NCBI RefSeq assembly: GCF_021729845.1
Contig: NZ_CP063397.1
Coordinates: forward strand, 3,300,001 to 3,364,000
From: Rhizobium sp. SL42
GTDB taxonomy: Bacteria; Pseudomonadota; Alphaproteobacteria; Rhizobiales; Rhizobiaceae
Direction: 5' to 3'
Length of the DNA: 64,000 nucleotides
Shown: positions 25,999-35,445 of the stretch, in pieces
Layout of the letters: each line of letters opens with the position of its first letter
Position numbering within the stretch: position 1 is the first letter of the stretch
Notes under the pieces: generated by a model
What the model saw: the letters and a program-made list of their open reading frames with translations, nothing else
Database searches by the model: none
What the model was told of the DNA's origin: nothing
Made by a program: the position numbers and the translations under genes

Positions 25999-26688
25999 TC
26001 AACCCCGCTCGTCCGACATTGCTTTCCAGAGCAAGGCCCCGATCACTGCGCCGGCAATGGGCGCCACCCAGAACAGCCAGAGCTGCTGCAGCGCCCAGCC
26101 GCCGACAAACAGCGCCTGGCTGGTCGAACGCGCCGGATTGACCGAGGTATTGGTCACCGGGATGGAGATAAGGTGGATCAGCGTCAGCCCGAGCCCGATG
26201 GCGATCGGCGCAAATCCGGCGGGCGCCTTGGCACTGGTGGAGCCGAGGATGATCACCAGGAAGAAAGCCGTCAGCACAATCTCGATCACCAGCGCCGACA
26301 CGAGAGAATACCCGCCCGGCGAATGCTCGCCGTAACCATTTGCGGCAAAGCCGCCGATTTCAACCCCCGCCTTGCCGGTGACGACGATATAGAGCACCAG
26401 AGCCGCAGCTGCGGCGCCGAGCACCTGCGCTGCCACATATGGCCCAAGGTCGCCCCTGCGGAACCGCCCGGCAACAGCAAGCCCGACGGAGACTGCCGGA
26501 TTGAAATGCCCGCCGGAAATCCCGCCGACCGCATAGGCCATGGTCAGGACCGTGAGACCAAAGGCCAGCGACACGCCCAGAAGGCCAATTCCGACATCAG
26601 GAAATGCGGCCGCCAGTACGGCACTGCCGCAACCGCCGAACACCAGCCAGAACGTACCCAGAAATTCGGCAAGCAGTTTCGAACGCAT
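25999..26688 (-). CDS. aqpZ: Aquaporin Z
   Basis: 229-residue water channel with six transmembrane segments and two half-helices. Both NPA boxes are visible, [11 protein letters not shown] in the first half and [31 protein letters not shown] in the second. [27 protein letters not shown] is the standard AqpZ N-terminus, which fixes the start at 26688, behind GGAGGGG. It should mediate water flux in osmotic adaptation. Confidence 0.95.
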   Translation of the reverse strand: MRSKLLAEFLGTFWLVFGGCGSAVLAAAFPDVGIGLLGVSLAFGLTVLTMAYAVGGISGGHFNPAVSVGLAVAGRFRRGDLGPYVAAQVLGAAAAALVLYIVVTGKAGVEIGGFAANGYGEHSPGGYSLVSALVIEIVLTAFFLVIILGSTSAKAPAGFAPIAIGLGLTLIHLISIPVTNTSVNPARSTSQALFVGGWALQQLWLFWVAPIAGAVIGALLWKAMSDERG

Positions 26689-26948
26689 GAGCCCCCCTCC
26701 ATGCATGAACCAAGCTGTCTGGGCAAAAGGCTGCAACGTCACCGTCGTTGCCTGCACGCGCCTGAATTCCAGACGCGCTACATTAGCAAAAATTACACTA
26801 CCTGCAATTGCCGGGGTAACAGATCCGGGGTCATGGATCGAGCACGCGCGAAAGCCGCTTCTCGATCCGAACCGTTGTCCAACGGCTGCAAACTGCCCTG
26901 TCGTTCCGCAGACACATGATCAAGCCGGCTCGGGACCGAGGGCAGTTC

Positions 26949-27260
26949 CTACTCTTCCGGTTCCGTGGTGAACATCAGCGGAAATCCCGCCTCCTTGGCG
27001 AGATCGGTCGCCTCCTTGGCCTTCGTTTCGGCAATATCGCGGGTACAGACGACGACAACCGCCGAACCGAACTTGTGCGCCGTCATCATCACCCGGTTGC
27101 CGGCCTCCTCGCTCATGCGAAACACAGCTTTCAGCACGACGGTGACGAATTCGCGCGGCGTGTAATCATCGTTGAGCAGGATGACCTTGTAGAGCTTGGG
27201 CCGCTCCAGCTTCGGCTTGGATTGCAGCTTCGGCTTCAGGGAGACGTCTTTATTCGGCAT
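26949..27260 (-). CDS. clpS: ClpS adaptor for ClpAP protease (ClpS2-type)
   Basis: 103-residue adaptor that presents N-degron substrates to ClpA. The core reads KLYKVILLNDDYTPREFVTVVLKAVFRMSEEAGNRVMMTAHKFGSAVVVVCTRDIAETKAKEATDLAKEAGFPLMFTTEPEE. The N-D pair of LLNDDYT lines the N-degron pocket. Its wording is closer to the second ClpS paralog of rhizobia (ClpS2) than to the clpA-linked one, and no clpA is adjacent. I prefer the ATG at 27260 (GGAAAG upstream); a longer form from 27314 lacks a ribosome-binding site. Confidence 0.9.
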   Translation of the reverse strand: MPNKDVSLKPKLQSKPKLERPKLYKVILLNDDYTPREFVTVVLKAVFRMSEEAGNRVMMTAHKFGSAVVVVCTRDIAETKAKEATDLAKEAGFPLMFTTEPEE

Positions 27261-27397
27261 CAGGCTCTTTCCGTCGTCGATCACATTGGTCAGGAATGGC
27301 CCCTGTCCGGCCATTCAACAACAGACGTTCCTCATCCCCCACGGCTGCAACTTATCCTGCCTCAGCTTTGCGCGCGGCGCAATATCAGCCGAAACCC

Positions 27398-27426
27398 TTG
27401 ACCCGGCGCGCCCCTTCCCCCATAGG
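27398..27426 (+). promoter_or_regulatory. Candidate ychF promoter
   Basis: CTTGACC with TTGACC at 27398-27403, a 17-bp spacer, then CATAGG at 27421-27426. The -35 matches the rhizobial CTTGAC consensus well; the -10 is weak. It lies 38 bases upstream of the ychF ATG. Confidence 0.45.
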
Positions 27427-27463
27427 CAAGGCAACAAATCCCACTACGTGACGGAATGAATCC

Positions 27464-28567
27464 ATGGGCTTCAAATGCGGTATCGTCGGACTGCCGAATG
27501 TCGGCAAGTCCACTCTCTTCAACGCGCTGACAAGGACGGCCGCAGCCCAGGCTGCCAACTATCCGTTCTGCACCATTGAGCCGAACACCGGCGAAGTGGC
27601 CGTGCCGGATCCGCGCATGCAGAAGCTGGCGGCCATCGCGGGCTCCAAGGAAATCATCCCGACCCGCATCTCCTTCGTCGACATTGCCGGCCTTGTGCGC
27701 GGCGCATCGAAGGGTGAAGGCCTCGGCAACAAATTCCTCGCCAACATCCGCGAAGTCGATGCCGTCGTGCATGTGCTGCGATGTTTCGAAGATGACGACA
27801 TCACCCATGTCGAGGGCAAGATCAATCCGGTTGGCGACGCGGAGACCATCGAGACCGAACTGATGCTCGCCGACCTGGAAAGCCTGGAGCGCCGCGTCGA
27901 ACAGACCCGCAAGCGCGCGGCGTCCAAGGACAAGGAATCGCTCGCCCAGTTGCCGGTCATGGAAGCCGTCATCAAGCTTCTGAACGACGGCAAGCCTGCT
28001 CGCATCCTGTTGAAGACCCTGGCTGCCGACGAGATTGAAGTGCTGAAGGGCCTCAACCTTCTGACCTCGCATCCGGTTCTTTATGTCTGCAACGTCGCCG
28101 AAAGCGATGCCGTGGACGGCAATGTGCACACAAAGGCCGTCGCCGAAATGGCCAAGGCTCAGGGCGCGGAATGCGTGATCATCTCGGCTGCGATCGAAGC
28201 GGAAGTCGCACAGTTGCCGGACGAGGAATCGAAAGAATTCCTCTCCGCGCTTGGTCTGGAAGAAGCAGGCCTCGACCGGCTGATCCGCGCCGGCTACCAC
28301 CTGCTCGACCTGATCACCTATTTCACAGTCGGCCCCAAGGAAACCCGCGCCTGGACCATCGTGCGCGGCACCAAGGCCCCCCAGGCCGCCGGCGTCATCC
28401 ATACCGACTTCGAACGCGGCTTCATCCGCGCCTTCACCATCTCCTTCGATGACTACATCGCCTTCAAGGGTGAAGTCGGCGCCAAGGAAGCCGGCAAGGG
28501 GCGTGACGAAGGCAAGGAATATGTCGTCCACGATGGCGACGTCATCCACTTCCGCTTCAACACCTGA
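27464..28567 (+). CDS. ychF: Redox-sensitive ribosome-binding ATPase YchF
   Basis: 367-residue OBG-family P-loop protein that prefers ATP. The G1 loop is GLPNVGKSTLFN (8-19), followed by FVDIAGLVRGASKGEGLGNKFLANIREVDAVVHVLRCF and, in place of NKxD, the NVAESD-type motif. A coiled-coil insertion lies at about 130-200, and a TGS domain at the C-terminus (KETRAWTIVRGTKAPQAAGVIHTDFERGFIRAFTISFDDYIAFKG). Length is standard. In many bacteria ychF follows pth; here five genes lie between. Confidence 0.97.
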   Translation: MGFKCGIVGLPNVGKSTLFNALTRTAAAQAANYPFCTIEPNTGEVAVPDPRMQKLAAIAGSKEIIPTRISFVDIAGLVRGASKGEGLGNKFLANIREVDAVVHVLRCFEDDDITHVEGKINPVGDAETIETELMLADLESLERRVEQTRKRAASKDKESLAQLPVMEAVIKLLNDGKPARILLKTLAADEIEVLKGLNLLTSHPVLYVCNVAESDAVDGNVHTKAVAEMAKAQGAECVIISAAIEAEVAQLPDEESKEFLSALGLEEAGLDRLIRAGYHLLDLITYFTVGPKETRAWTIVRGTKAPQAAGVIHTDFERGFIRAFTISFDDYIAFKGEVGAKEAGKGRDEGKEYVVHDGDVIHFRFNT

Positions 28568-28621
28568 TCGAGTTAATTCTTCCCTACACAACCTACCCAT
28601 GGCGTGATTCGGGAGAAGACT

Positions 28622-30070
28622 ATGAATTGCAGACTGATGCTCCTATCGACGGTCGCCTTCCTGGCGGCCGTTTCTCTGTCGCCTTCCCACGCGCAATCAA
28701 CCAAGTCGGTGACCGCAGCATCGATCCAGACTAAGATCAACGCGATCTTTCCGTTTAAGGGGGAACTGTTAGGCCTCTTCCATACGATGCCGGTGGACAA
28801 TGGCTTCGACGTCGTCTTCGATACGCCACGCCTGCTGGAACTGTTGAGGGGAATTGGCCTGAGAGCCGAAGGCGCCACACCACTTACGTCACGCTTAGAG
28901 CCTCTGCCTGACGGCTCCTTCAAAATCGAACAGGAAGAAACCCTCTCCATCAAGGGAAATATCGCTAAGCCTCAAGGGCCCTTATCCTTCTATGCGCGCA
29001 TCGACTCCTTGAAGAGTTCCGCTATTGCCGAGCCAGAACTCAGGTATCTTAAGACGGCAGAATCCGAAATGACAAACCTCGTTGTGGACTTACAGACCCC
29101 CACCAAGTCAAGTCACAGGACTGCCGACAAGTGGACAATCACACAATCGACAAGCAACGTCGAGAATGGACGATTGGATCTGGTTTCAACGTCGGTGGAA
29201 CTCGGGCGCCGAGATAAAGAAAACTTGGAATCGATGGACGTCGACAGGATCGAGTCGACCACCACCATAAAGTCACTGCCCTATCGCGCGATCCAGGACC
29301 TGTTTGCCGCTTGGCTTAAGCAGGCGCAGGACGGCAAACCTCCGGCCGCCATCGCAGGCAGCCTGCGAGAAGAAATCCGTATGCTGATGCCTGTAGCGAC
29401 ACAGATCGACATGCAGGGCCGAGCGGAGAACACGCGCTTAGGGCAACCCGAGTTCAATTTCGGCATAGGGAGCATCGACTACGATGTCGTGTGGAAAGAT
29501 CTCACCCGGCTCTCCAACCTCGACATCAAGCTCAAGCTCGAGGACACGGACACGGCCGGGCAATTGCAGCCAAGTTATGCGGCGCTCATTCCCGACACGA
29601 TCACGGTTGACATGTCGGTTGGCGGGATCAACGTCCAAAATGCGTGGCGCTACTATTTCAGCACCGTCGACTTCGCGACACCGTTCCTGCTGAACACTTA
29701 TCAACGGAACCGCGCTACCTCCTACTTGGTCCCCAACGACGTGATTCCGGTCAAGGTGGAAGAACTAAAGTTCAATTCCGAACTTTACAGCGTCCGCATG
29801 TTCGGCAACGCAACCTACAGAATTGGCGACAGTTTGCCGAAATTGGAACTTCGCGTCATTACACCAAGCCTCGACCCCTTGATCACCCATTTCCAGAAAC
29901 ACGCCAAGGTCAATCCGCAACTTGGGGAGGCAGCCTTTTTCGCTCTGATGGCAAAGGGATTCGCCGGCAAAGCGGGAAACGGATGGATCTACTGGGATCT
30001 CGCGATAGCTGAGGATGGCCGTCTCACCGTCAACGGCCACGACTTCACCCCACCGCGCACCAGACCATAG
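28622..30070 (+). CDS. Secreted protein of unknown function, atypical codon use
   Basis: 482-residue protein with a signal peptide (MNCRLMLLSTVAFLAAVSLSPSHAQS). I recognise no domain. The mature part is mixed alpha/beta with repeated beta-rich stretches (ITVDMSVGGINVQNAWRYYFSTVDF, YRIGDSLPKLELRVITPSLDPLITHF). The overall look, a periplasmic protein of about 450 residues with internal similarity to DUF945-like proteins, is only a guess. The start has GGGAG six bases upstream. At least five leucines use TTA (for example in CTGTTAGGC near 28769), rare in the neighbours, and the gene is AT-richer, suggesting later arrival. Confidence 0.7.
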   Translation: MNCRLMLLSTVAFLAAVSLSPSHAQSTKSVTAASIQTKINAIFPFKGELLGLFHTMPVDNGFDVVFDTPRLLELLRGIGLRAEGATPLTSRLEPLPDGSFKIEQEETLSIKGNIAKPQGPLSFYARIDSLKSSAIAEPELRYLKTAESEMTNLVVDLQTPTKSSHRTADKWTITQSTSNVENGRLDLVSTSVELGRRDKENLESMDVDRIESTTTIKSLPYRAIQDLFAAWLKQAQDGKPPAAIAGSLREEIRMLMPVATQIDMQGRAENTRLGQPEFNFGIGSIDYDVVWKDLTRLSNLDIKLKLEDTDTAGQLQPSYAALIPDTITVDMSVGGINVQNAWRYYFSTVDFATPFLLNTYQRNRATSYLVPNDVIPVKVEELKFNSELYSVRMFGNATYRIGDSLPKLELRVITPSLDPLITHFQKHAKVNPQLGEAAFFALMAKGFAGKAGNGWIYWDLAIAEDGRLTVNGHDFTPPRTRP

Positions 30071-30150
30071 CAAGCGACCTTCGGCGATGGACCAGAAGCC
30101 GAAGACGGGCTAAAGAAACTGTACAGTCATGAACTAACGGGAAGTCATAC

Positions 30151-30621
30151 ATGCCGGACGTCAAGCTTCACTACGAGGATTTCACGCCCGGGAGGCGTTT
30201 CGACTTCGCCCCAAAGACCATTGCGGCAGATGAAATCATCGCATTCGCCCGTGAGTTCGACCCGCAGCCGATGCATCTGTCGGAAGAGGCAGGCCGCGCC
30301 AGCATTCTCGGCGGCCTCTCCGCGTCGGGATGGCACACGAGCAGTCTCTTCATGCGCATGATGATCGACAGCTACGTGCTGCGTTCGGCCTCCGAAGGTG
30401 CGCCCGGCATCGATTTGATGCAATGGCGCAAGCCGGTGCTGGCCGGAGACACGCTGAATGGCCACTCCACGGTCGAGACGGCCCGCCTGATGCGATCGCG
30501 GCCCCATCTGGGCATTGTGACCTTTCAACATGAATTGACCAACCAGCGGGGTCAGCTGGTCCTGTCGGCCAGAAATGCGATCATGTTGCGTCGTCGCCAG
30601 GTCGAAGAGGTTTCCGCATGA
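30151..30621 (+). CDS. MaoC-family dehydratase (first of pair)
   Basis: 156-residue hot-dog-fold protein of the MaoC group. The hydratase motif region is IIAFAREFDPQPMHLSEEAGRASILGGLSASGWHTSSLFMRMM, with the catalytic Asp and His pattern of R-hydratases, then WRKPVLAGDTLNGHSTV. It overlaps the second MaoC gene by four bases (ATGA). The pair and glutathione peroxidase form one operon. Substrate is probably an acyl thioester; which one is unknown. Confidence 0.88.
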   Translation: MPDVKLHYEDFTPGRRFDFAPKTIAADEIIAFAREFDPQPMHLSEEAGRASILGGLSASGWHTSSLFMRMMIDSYVLRSASEGAPGIDLMQWRKPVLAGDTLNGHSTVETARLMRSRPHLGIVTFQHELTNQRGQLVLSARNAIMLRRRQVEEVSA

Positions 30622-31106
30622 AGATGCTCGACCTCTATCCTGCCGGCACCCGCCTGGAACTCGGTTCGCTGACCTTCGCCGCCGACGATATCATCCGTTT
30701 CGCCAGCACATTCGATCCGCAGCCCTTCCATATCGACGCCGAAGCGGCGAAGTCCTATGTCTTCGGCGGCCTCTGCGCTTCGGGCTGGCACACATGCGCC
30801 GGCTGGATGAAGAACTTCGTCGCTTTCTGGGATGCCGAAACAACGCGGTTGGCGGCCGCCGGGACAGAAGCCCCCCGGCTTGGCCCCTCGCCTGGATTTT
30901 CCGAACTGCAATGGTTGAAACCGGTCTATGCCGGCGACACGGTCACCTATTTCATGACCCCGATCGAGACCCGCCGCATGCCCGGCACAAAGGGCTACAT
31001 GGTCATTTCGGCGCTCTGTGAAGGCATCAACCAGAAGGGTGAGCCTGTCCTGCGCTTCAAAAGCAATATCATTGAACTTCCGGAACCCGAGGATTTGCCA
31101 GCATGA
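30618..31106 (+). CDS. MaoC-family dehydratase (second of pair)
   Basis: 162-residue paralog of the preceding gene. It shares the motif IIRFASTFDPQPFHIDAEAAKSYVFGGLCASGWHTCAGWMKNFV and LQWLKPVYAGDTVTYFMTPIETRRMPG. The two may form a heteromeric hot-dog enzyme, since each has the full motif and they are translationally coupled. It overlaps the glutathione peroxidase start by four bases. Confidence 0.88.
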   Translation: MKMLDLYPAGTRLELGSLTFAADDIIRFASTFDPQPFHIDAEAAKSYVFGGLCASGWHTCAGWMKNFVAFWDAETTRLAAAGTEAPRLGPSPGFSELQWLKPVYAGDTVTYFMTPIETRRMPGTKGYMVISALCEGINQKGEPVLRFKSNIIELPEPEDLPA

Positions 31107-31582
31107 GCATCTACCAGTTCACCGTCCGCGACATCGAAGGCGAAGTGCGCAATCTGTCCGACTATGCCAGCAAGCTTGTCCTGATCGTCAATACCGCCAG
31201 CGCCTGTGGCCTGACGCCGCAATACAGCGGCCTGGAAGCACTGCAACAGGCCTTCAAGGATGATCTCGTCGTGCTCGGCTTCCCGTGCAACCAGTTTGGT
31301 GGCCAGGAGCCTGGAACGGAAAAGGAAATCGCTCTGTTCTGCGAGACGAGCTTTGCCGTCACGTTCCCGCTCTTCACCAAAATCGAGGTCAACGGCGAAG
31401 GTGCCGACCCGCTCTATGCCTATTTGAAAGCCGCGACCCCGGGGCAGGAACAGGGCGCCGATATTGCCTGGAACTTCGCCAAGTTCCTGATCGGTCGTGA
31501 CGGCAATCCGATCGCCCGCTTCTCGCCGCGCACCGCACCGGAAGATATCAAGGCGGATATCGCCAAGGCGCTGGCCGGCTGA
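31103..31582 (+). CDS. Glutathione peroxidase (cysteine type)
   Basis: 159-residue thiol peroxidase of the GPx/BtuE family that reduces hydroperoxides. The active-site stretch is LIVNTASACGLTPQYSGLEALQQAF with C35 in place of selenocysteine; the glutamine is in FPCNQFGGQEPG and the Trp-Asn pair in IAWNFAKFLIGRDG. No signal peptide, so cytoplasmic. It is translationally coupled to two MaoC genes, so a link to lipid or acyl-CoA oxidation stress is plausible but unproven. Confidence 0.93.
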   Translation: MSIYQFTVRDIEGEVRNLSDYASKLVLIVNTASACGLTPQYSGLEALQQAFKDDLVVLGFPCNQFGGQEPGTEKEIALFCETSFAVTFPLFTKIEVNGEGADPLYAYLKAATPGQEQGADIAWNFAKFLIGRDGNPIARFSPRTAPEDIKADIAKALAG

Positions 31583-31620
31583 GAACCAGCCGCACGCCTG
31601 CGCCGAGGCAAGGCATTCGA

Positions 31621-31642
31621 CCGACCGGATTGAGCCGGTCGG
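31621..31642. terminator. Hairpin between glutathione peroxidase and apt
   Basis: Perfect 8-bp stem CCGACCGG / CCGGTCGG with loop ATTGAG, between two convergent genes. No T-run is present on either side, so its efficiency as terminator is uncertain. Confidence 0.5.
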
Positions 31643-31652
31643 CGCTGTCACA

Positions 31653-32198
31653 TCAATGGCCGGAGAATTCGACCAGCGTGCGCACTTCGACGCCAAGTGC
31701 CTCGAGCTTCTTGCGCCCGCCAAGGTCAGGCAGGTCGATGACGAAGCAGGCCGAGACGACGTCCGCACCGATCTGGCGCAGCAGCTGTACCGCGCCGACG
31801 GCCGTTCCGCCTGTGGCGATCAGGTCGTCCACCAGGATGACCTTCTCCCCCGGCTGGATCGCGTCGCGATGGATCTCCATCTCGTCGACGCCATATTCCA
31901 GGCTATAGGCGATGCTCACCGTCTCGTGCGGCAGCTTGCCCTTCTTGCGGATCGGCACGAAACCGGCCGAAAGCTGATGCGCGACGGCGCCGCCGAGGAT
32001 GAAGCCGCGCGCCTCCATACCGGCAATCTTGTCGATCTTCAGCCCGACATATGGCTGCACCAGTTCATCGACTGCCCGGCGAAATGCCCGCGCATTGCCG
32101 AGCAATGTCGTGATGTCGCGGAACATGATGCCCGGCTTCGGATAGTCCGGGATCGAACGGATGGAATCGACGAGGTAATTCTGCACTTCGGAGCTCAT
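31653..32198 (-). CDS. apt: Adenine phosphoribosyltransferase
   Basis: 181-residue purine-salvage enzyme converting adenine and PRPP to AMP. The sequence begins [73 protein letters not shown] is the adenine-contacting part and [23 protein letters not shown] the PRPP loop. The ATG at 32198 gives standard length; the frame is open much further upstream without similarity. PRPP comes from prs at 11364. Confidence 0.95.
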   Translation of the reverse strand: MSSEVQNYLVDSIRSIPDYPKPGIMFRDITTLLGNARAFRRAVDELVQPYVGLKIDKIAGMEARGFILGGAVAHQLSAGFVPIRKKGKLPHETVSIAYSLEYGVDEMEIHRDAIQPGEKVILVDDLIATGGTAVGAVQLLRQIGADVVSACFVIDLPDLGGRKKLEALGVEVRTLVEFSGH

Positions 32199-32333
32199 TG
32201 GTTTCCATGGCCTGTGGGAGGTGGCGGCAAATTGGCCTTTCGAGAACGGCTTGTCCACCCCTCCAGCCGATGGGCAGAACGAGGCGAACGGCTGGCAGGC
32301 TCGTCGGGACACCATCAGGCAAACAGGCCCCAA

Positions 32334-32364
32334 CAAAAAAAGGCGGGACCGCAAGGTCCCGCCT
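32334..32364 (-). terminator. Rho-independent terminator of petABC
   Basis: Read on the minus strand: perfect 10-bp stem AGGCGGGACC / GGTCCCGCCT with loop TTGC, followed by a run of seven T and G. It lies 25 bases beyond the petC stop, the end of the operon. Confidence 0.9.
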
Positions 32365-32389
32365 GTTTCACCAGATCGTCAGCAGACGA

Positions 32390-33274
32390 TCAGTGTTCCT
32401 TGTTCGCGTAGACCGACTTCTTGGTCAGATAGATCAGGGCCGAGAAGATGAACAGGAAGATCATGACCATGAAACCCATGCGCTTGCGGTCTTCCAGATG
32501 CGGCTCGGCAGCCCACATCAGGAATGCAGCGACGTCCTGGGAGTACTGGTCGAGCGTCTGCGGCGCGCCGTCGTCATAGGTCACCTGACCATCGCTGATC
32601 GGCTGCGCCATGGCGAGCGCCTGGCCGGCGATGAAATGCGGATTGAAGTGCGTGCCTTCGGCAATCACAACGCCCTCTGGCGGCTCCTGGTAGCCGGTCA
32701 ACAGCGCATGGATGTAATCCGGGCCGCCTTCCTGGTAACCGCCGATGACCGGGATCATGTCCCAGACGAACTGCGGGAAACCACGCGTCACGCCGCGCGC
32801 CTTGGCGATCAGCGAGAAGTCCGGAGGCGCTGCACCGTTGTTGGCAGCCGCAGCCGCTTCGTGGTTCGGGAACGGCGACGGGAAGTGATCCGAAGGCACG
32901 GCCTTGCGGGTAAACATTTCACCATCGGCGTTGGGACCGTCCTGCACTTCGTAGTTCGCAGCGAAGGCTTTGACCTGTTCTTCCGAATAGCCAAGGCCCT
33001 CCAGCGTCCGGAAGGACACAAGGTTCATCGAGTGACAGGCGGCACAGACTTCGGTGTAGACCTTGAGGCCGCGCTGAAGTTGGCCCTTGTCATACTTTCC
33101 GAACGGACCAGCGAACGACCAGTCGACCTGCTCGGGCTTCAGGATAGGATAGTGACCCGACTTGGCCGCATGTTCGACCAGATGGGCAAGATCACCCTCT
33201 TCGGCGGCGAGGGCCATGCCGGAAAATCCGGCCATGGCAGCAATCAGCGCGATGCTCGTGAAAAGCTTTTTCAT
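32390..33274 (-). CDS. petC: Cytochrome c1 of the bc1 complex
   Basis: 294-residue haem-bearing subunit of complex III. A signal peptide (MKKLFTSIALIAAMAGFSGMALA) directs it to the periplasm. The haem c site is CAACH at residues 77-81. The axial methionine region is in the C-terminal half, and a transmembrane anchor sits near 263-285 (RKRMGFMVMIFLFIFSALIYLTKK). It passes electrons from the Rieske protein to soluble or membrane cytochrome c. It is the last gene of petABC and is followed by a strong terminator. Confidence 0.96.
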   Translation of the reverse strand: MKKLFTSIALIAAMAGFSGMALAAEEGDLAHLVEHAAKSGHYPILKPEQVDWSFAGPFGKYDKGQLQRGLKVYTEVCAACHSMNLVSFRTLEGLGYSEEQVKAFAANYEVQDGPNADGEMFTRKAVPSDHFPSPFPNHEAAAAANNGAAPPDFSLIAKARGVTRGFPQFVWDMIPVIGGYQEGGPDYIHALLTGYQEPPEGVVIAEGTHFNPHFIAGQALAMAQPISDGQVTYDDGAPQTLDQYSQDVAAFLMWAAEPHLEDRKRMGFMVMIFLFIFSALIYLTKKSVYANKEH

Positions 33275-33300
33275 TGTTCTACTTTCCCTCTCTCGCGCAC

Positions 33301-34569
33301 TTAGGCTTTGGCCGCGGCAGATTTGCCGCTCTTTTCGAGCACGTCTTCGGTGATCGAGTTCGGAATGCGACGCGGCGTTTCGAACAGGCCGAGCAGTGGC
33401 ATGATGACCAGGAAGAAGCCGAAGTAGTAAGCGGTGCCGATCTGCGACATGACGACATACATGCCTTCCGCCGGCATGGCGCCAAGCCAGCCGAGGACGA
33501 TCGAGTTAGCCACGAACAGCCAGAAGAACAGCTTGTACCAGGGACGGTAGACGGCCGAACGAACCTTCGACGTGTCGAGCCAGGGCAGGAAGAACAGCAC
33601 GATGATCGCGCCGAACATCACCAGAACGCCACCCAGCTTGGAATCGATCGGGCCGACATTGAAGGTGATCGCGCGAAGCATCGCGTAGAACGGCAGGAAG
33701 TACCATTCCGGAACGATGTGAGCCGGGGTCTTCAGCGCATCAGCCGGGATGTAGTTGTCCGGATGGCCGAGGAAGTTCGGCATGTAGAAGACAAACCAGG
33801 CATAGGCGATCAGGAAGACGGAAACGCCGAAGGCATCCTTGAGGGTCGCGTAAGGCGTGAACGGCACGGTATCCGTCTTCGACTTGACTTCGACGCCGGT
33901 CGGGTTGGTCTGGCCCGTCACGTGCAGCGCCCAGACGTGCAGGATGACGACGCCGACGATCATGAACGGCAGAAGGTAATGCAGCGCGAAGAAACGGTTC
34001 AGCGTCGGGTTGTCAACGGCAAAGCCGCCGAGCAGGAACTGCTGGATCCATTCGCCAACACCCGGAAACGCGGTGAAGAAGCCGGTGATGACGGTCGCGC
34101 CCCAGAAGGACATCTGGCCCCAGGGCAGGACGTAGCCCATGAAGGCGGTCGCCATCATCAGCAGGAAGATGACCACGCCGAGGATCCAAAGGATTTCGCG
34201 TGGAGCCTTGTAGGAGCCGTAATACAGACCACGGGCAATGTGCAGGTAGACGGCGATGAAGAAGAACGACGCGCCGTTGGCGTGCATGTAGCGCAACAGC
34301 CAACCGTGGTTGACGTCGCGCATGATCTTCTCGACCGACTCGAATGCCACCGAGACATGCGCGGAATAGTGCATGGCCAGAACGACACCGGTCAGGATCT
34401 GCACCACCAGCATGACGGCCAGCATCGCACCGAAGGTATAGGCATAGTTCAGATTGCGGGGAACCGGATAGGCGACGAAGCTGTCATAGACCATGCGCGG
34501 CAAAGGAAGGCGCGCATCAATCCATTTTTCGACGCCGGTCGACGGCTGGTAACTGGAAGGACCACTCAT
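33301..34569 (-). CDS. petB: Cytochrome b of the bc1 complex
   Basis: 422-residue integral subunit with eight or so transmembrane helices holding haems bL and bH. Visible features are [50 protein letters not shown] (haem-ligand histidines), [37 protein letters not shown] with the Qo-site stretch, and the conserved PEWY in [18 protein letters not shown]. It oxidises ubiquinol at Qo and reduces quinone at Qi. It lies between petA and petC on one transcript; 26 bases separate it from petC. Confidence 0.97.
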   Translation of the reverse strand: MSGPSSYQPSTGVEKWIDARLPLPRMVYDSFVAYPVPRNLNYAYTFGAMLAVMLVVQILTGVVLAMHYSAHVSVAFESVEKIMRDVNHGWLLRYMHANGASFFFIAVYLHIARGLYYGSYKAPREILWILGVVIFLLMMATAFMGYVLPWGQMSFWGATVITGFFTAFPGVGEWIQQFLLGGFAVDNPTLNRFFALHYLLPFMIVGVVILHVWALHVTGQTNPTGVEVKSKTDTVPFTPYATLKDAFGVSVFLIAYAWFVFYMPNFLGHPDNYIPADALKTPAHIVPEWYFLPFYAMLRAITFNVGPIDSKLGGVLVMFGAIIVLFFLPWLDTSKVRSAVYRPWYKLFFWLFVANSIVLGWLGAMPAEGMYVVMSQIGTAYYFGFFLVIMPLLGLFETPRRIPNSITEDVLEKSGKSAAAKA

Positions 34570-34583
34570 ATTCTCTTATCCCC

Positions 34584-35162
34584 TCAACCGATCTTGATCA
34601 CAGAATCGGACACGAATCCGAAGGTCGGAATAGCCAGATTCATCGGCGCCGGACCTTTCCGGATACGGCCCGCTGTATCGTAGTGCGAGCCGTGGCAGGG
34701 ACAGAACCATCCGCCGAAATCACCGGCCTGGCCAAGCGGCACGCAACCGAGATGGGTGCAGGAACCGATCATGACGATCCAGTTTTCCTTGCCTTCGCCT
34801 GCAGAGCGAGCAAGGTCGGTTGCGTCAGCGGCAGCATCGACATTGGCGTTACGGGCAATCGGATCCTTGAGGTCGGCAAGGGCAACCTGATTGGCTTCCT
34901 CGACTTCCTTGGCCGTGCGGTTGCGGATGAACACCGGCTTGCCGCGCCACTTCACCGTCAACGACATGCCAGGCTCAAGCGCGGCCACGTCGACCTCGAT
35001 CGAAGCGAGCGCAAGGGTGGAGGCGTCCGGACGCATCTGATCAATAAATGGCCATGCGACGGCGGCTGCACCAACCGCGCCGGCCATACCGGTCACCATG
35101 TAGAGAAAGTCACGGCGCGTAGGTTCGGCCGCATGTTGTGCATTGGTCTCGTGTTCGCTCAC
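34584..35162 (-). CDS. petA: Rieske iron-sulfur subunit of the bc1 complex
   Basis: 192-residue subunit. The N-terminus has a Tat-type motif TRRDFLYMVTGMAGAVGAAAVAWPF, which stays as membrane anchor. The 2Fe-2S ligands are in SCTHLGC (C135, H137) and FCPCHGSHYD (C154, H157), with the disulfide pair C140 and C156. I chose the GTG at 35162, which gives the typical MSEHET-like N-terminus, with GAGGAT upstream; no in-frame ATG fits. First gene of petABC. Confidence 0.95.
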   Translation of the reverse strand: MSEHETNAQHAAEPTRRDFLYMVTGMAGAVGAAAVAWPFIDQMRPDASTLALASIEVDVAALEPGMSLTVKWRGKPVFIRNRTAKEVEEANQVALADLKDPIARNANVDAAADATDLARSAGEGKENWIVMIGSCTHLGCVPLGQAGDFGGWFCPCHGSHYDTAGRIRKGPAPMNLAIPTFGFVSDSVIKIG

Positions 35163-35445
35163 GGTCAAATTATCCTCTTCGCAATCCTGCGACACACCGC
35201 ATTCTGCCCCCGCAGCGGGAATCATAAAGCAGACATAGTCCAGCCATAGATTCCCCCCAGATTGGCGCGTTCTAAGCTTGATAATCCATTCTGTCCAGTC
35301 TCCGCAGGGGGAAGGAGCCACTATGTCGCGGAATAAAATGTGACGTGTCGCCATGAGGTTGGATGAAGCGGACGGTTCTTGCAAGCCCGCCTTTTTTCGA
35401 GCATGGTCGGGTGCCTCCGGCCGAGCCCGGATGACGGGGTCGGGC

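Noticed and set aside
33274..34683. 469-codon open frame on + opposite petB
   Set aside because: Complement shadow of cytochrome b; no domain, composition biased to D, H, R, V and E.
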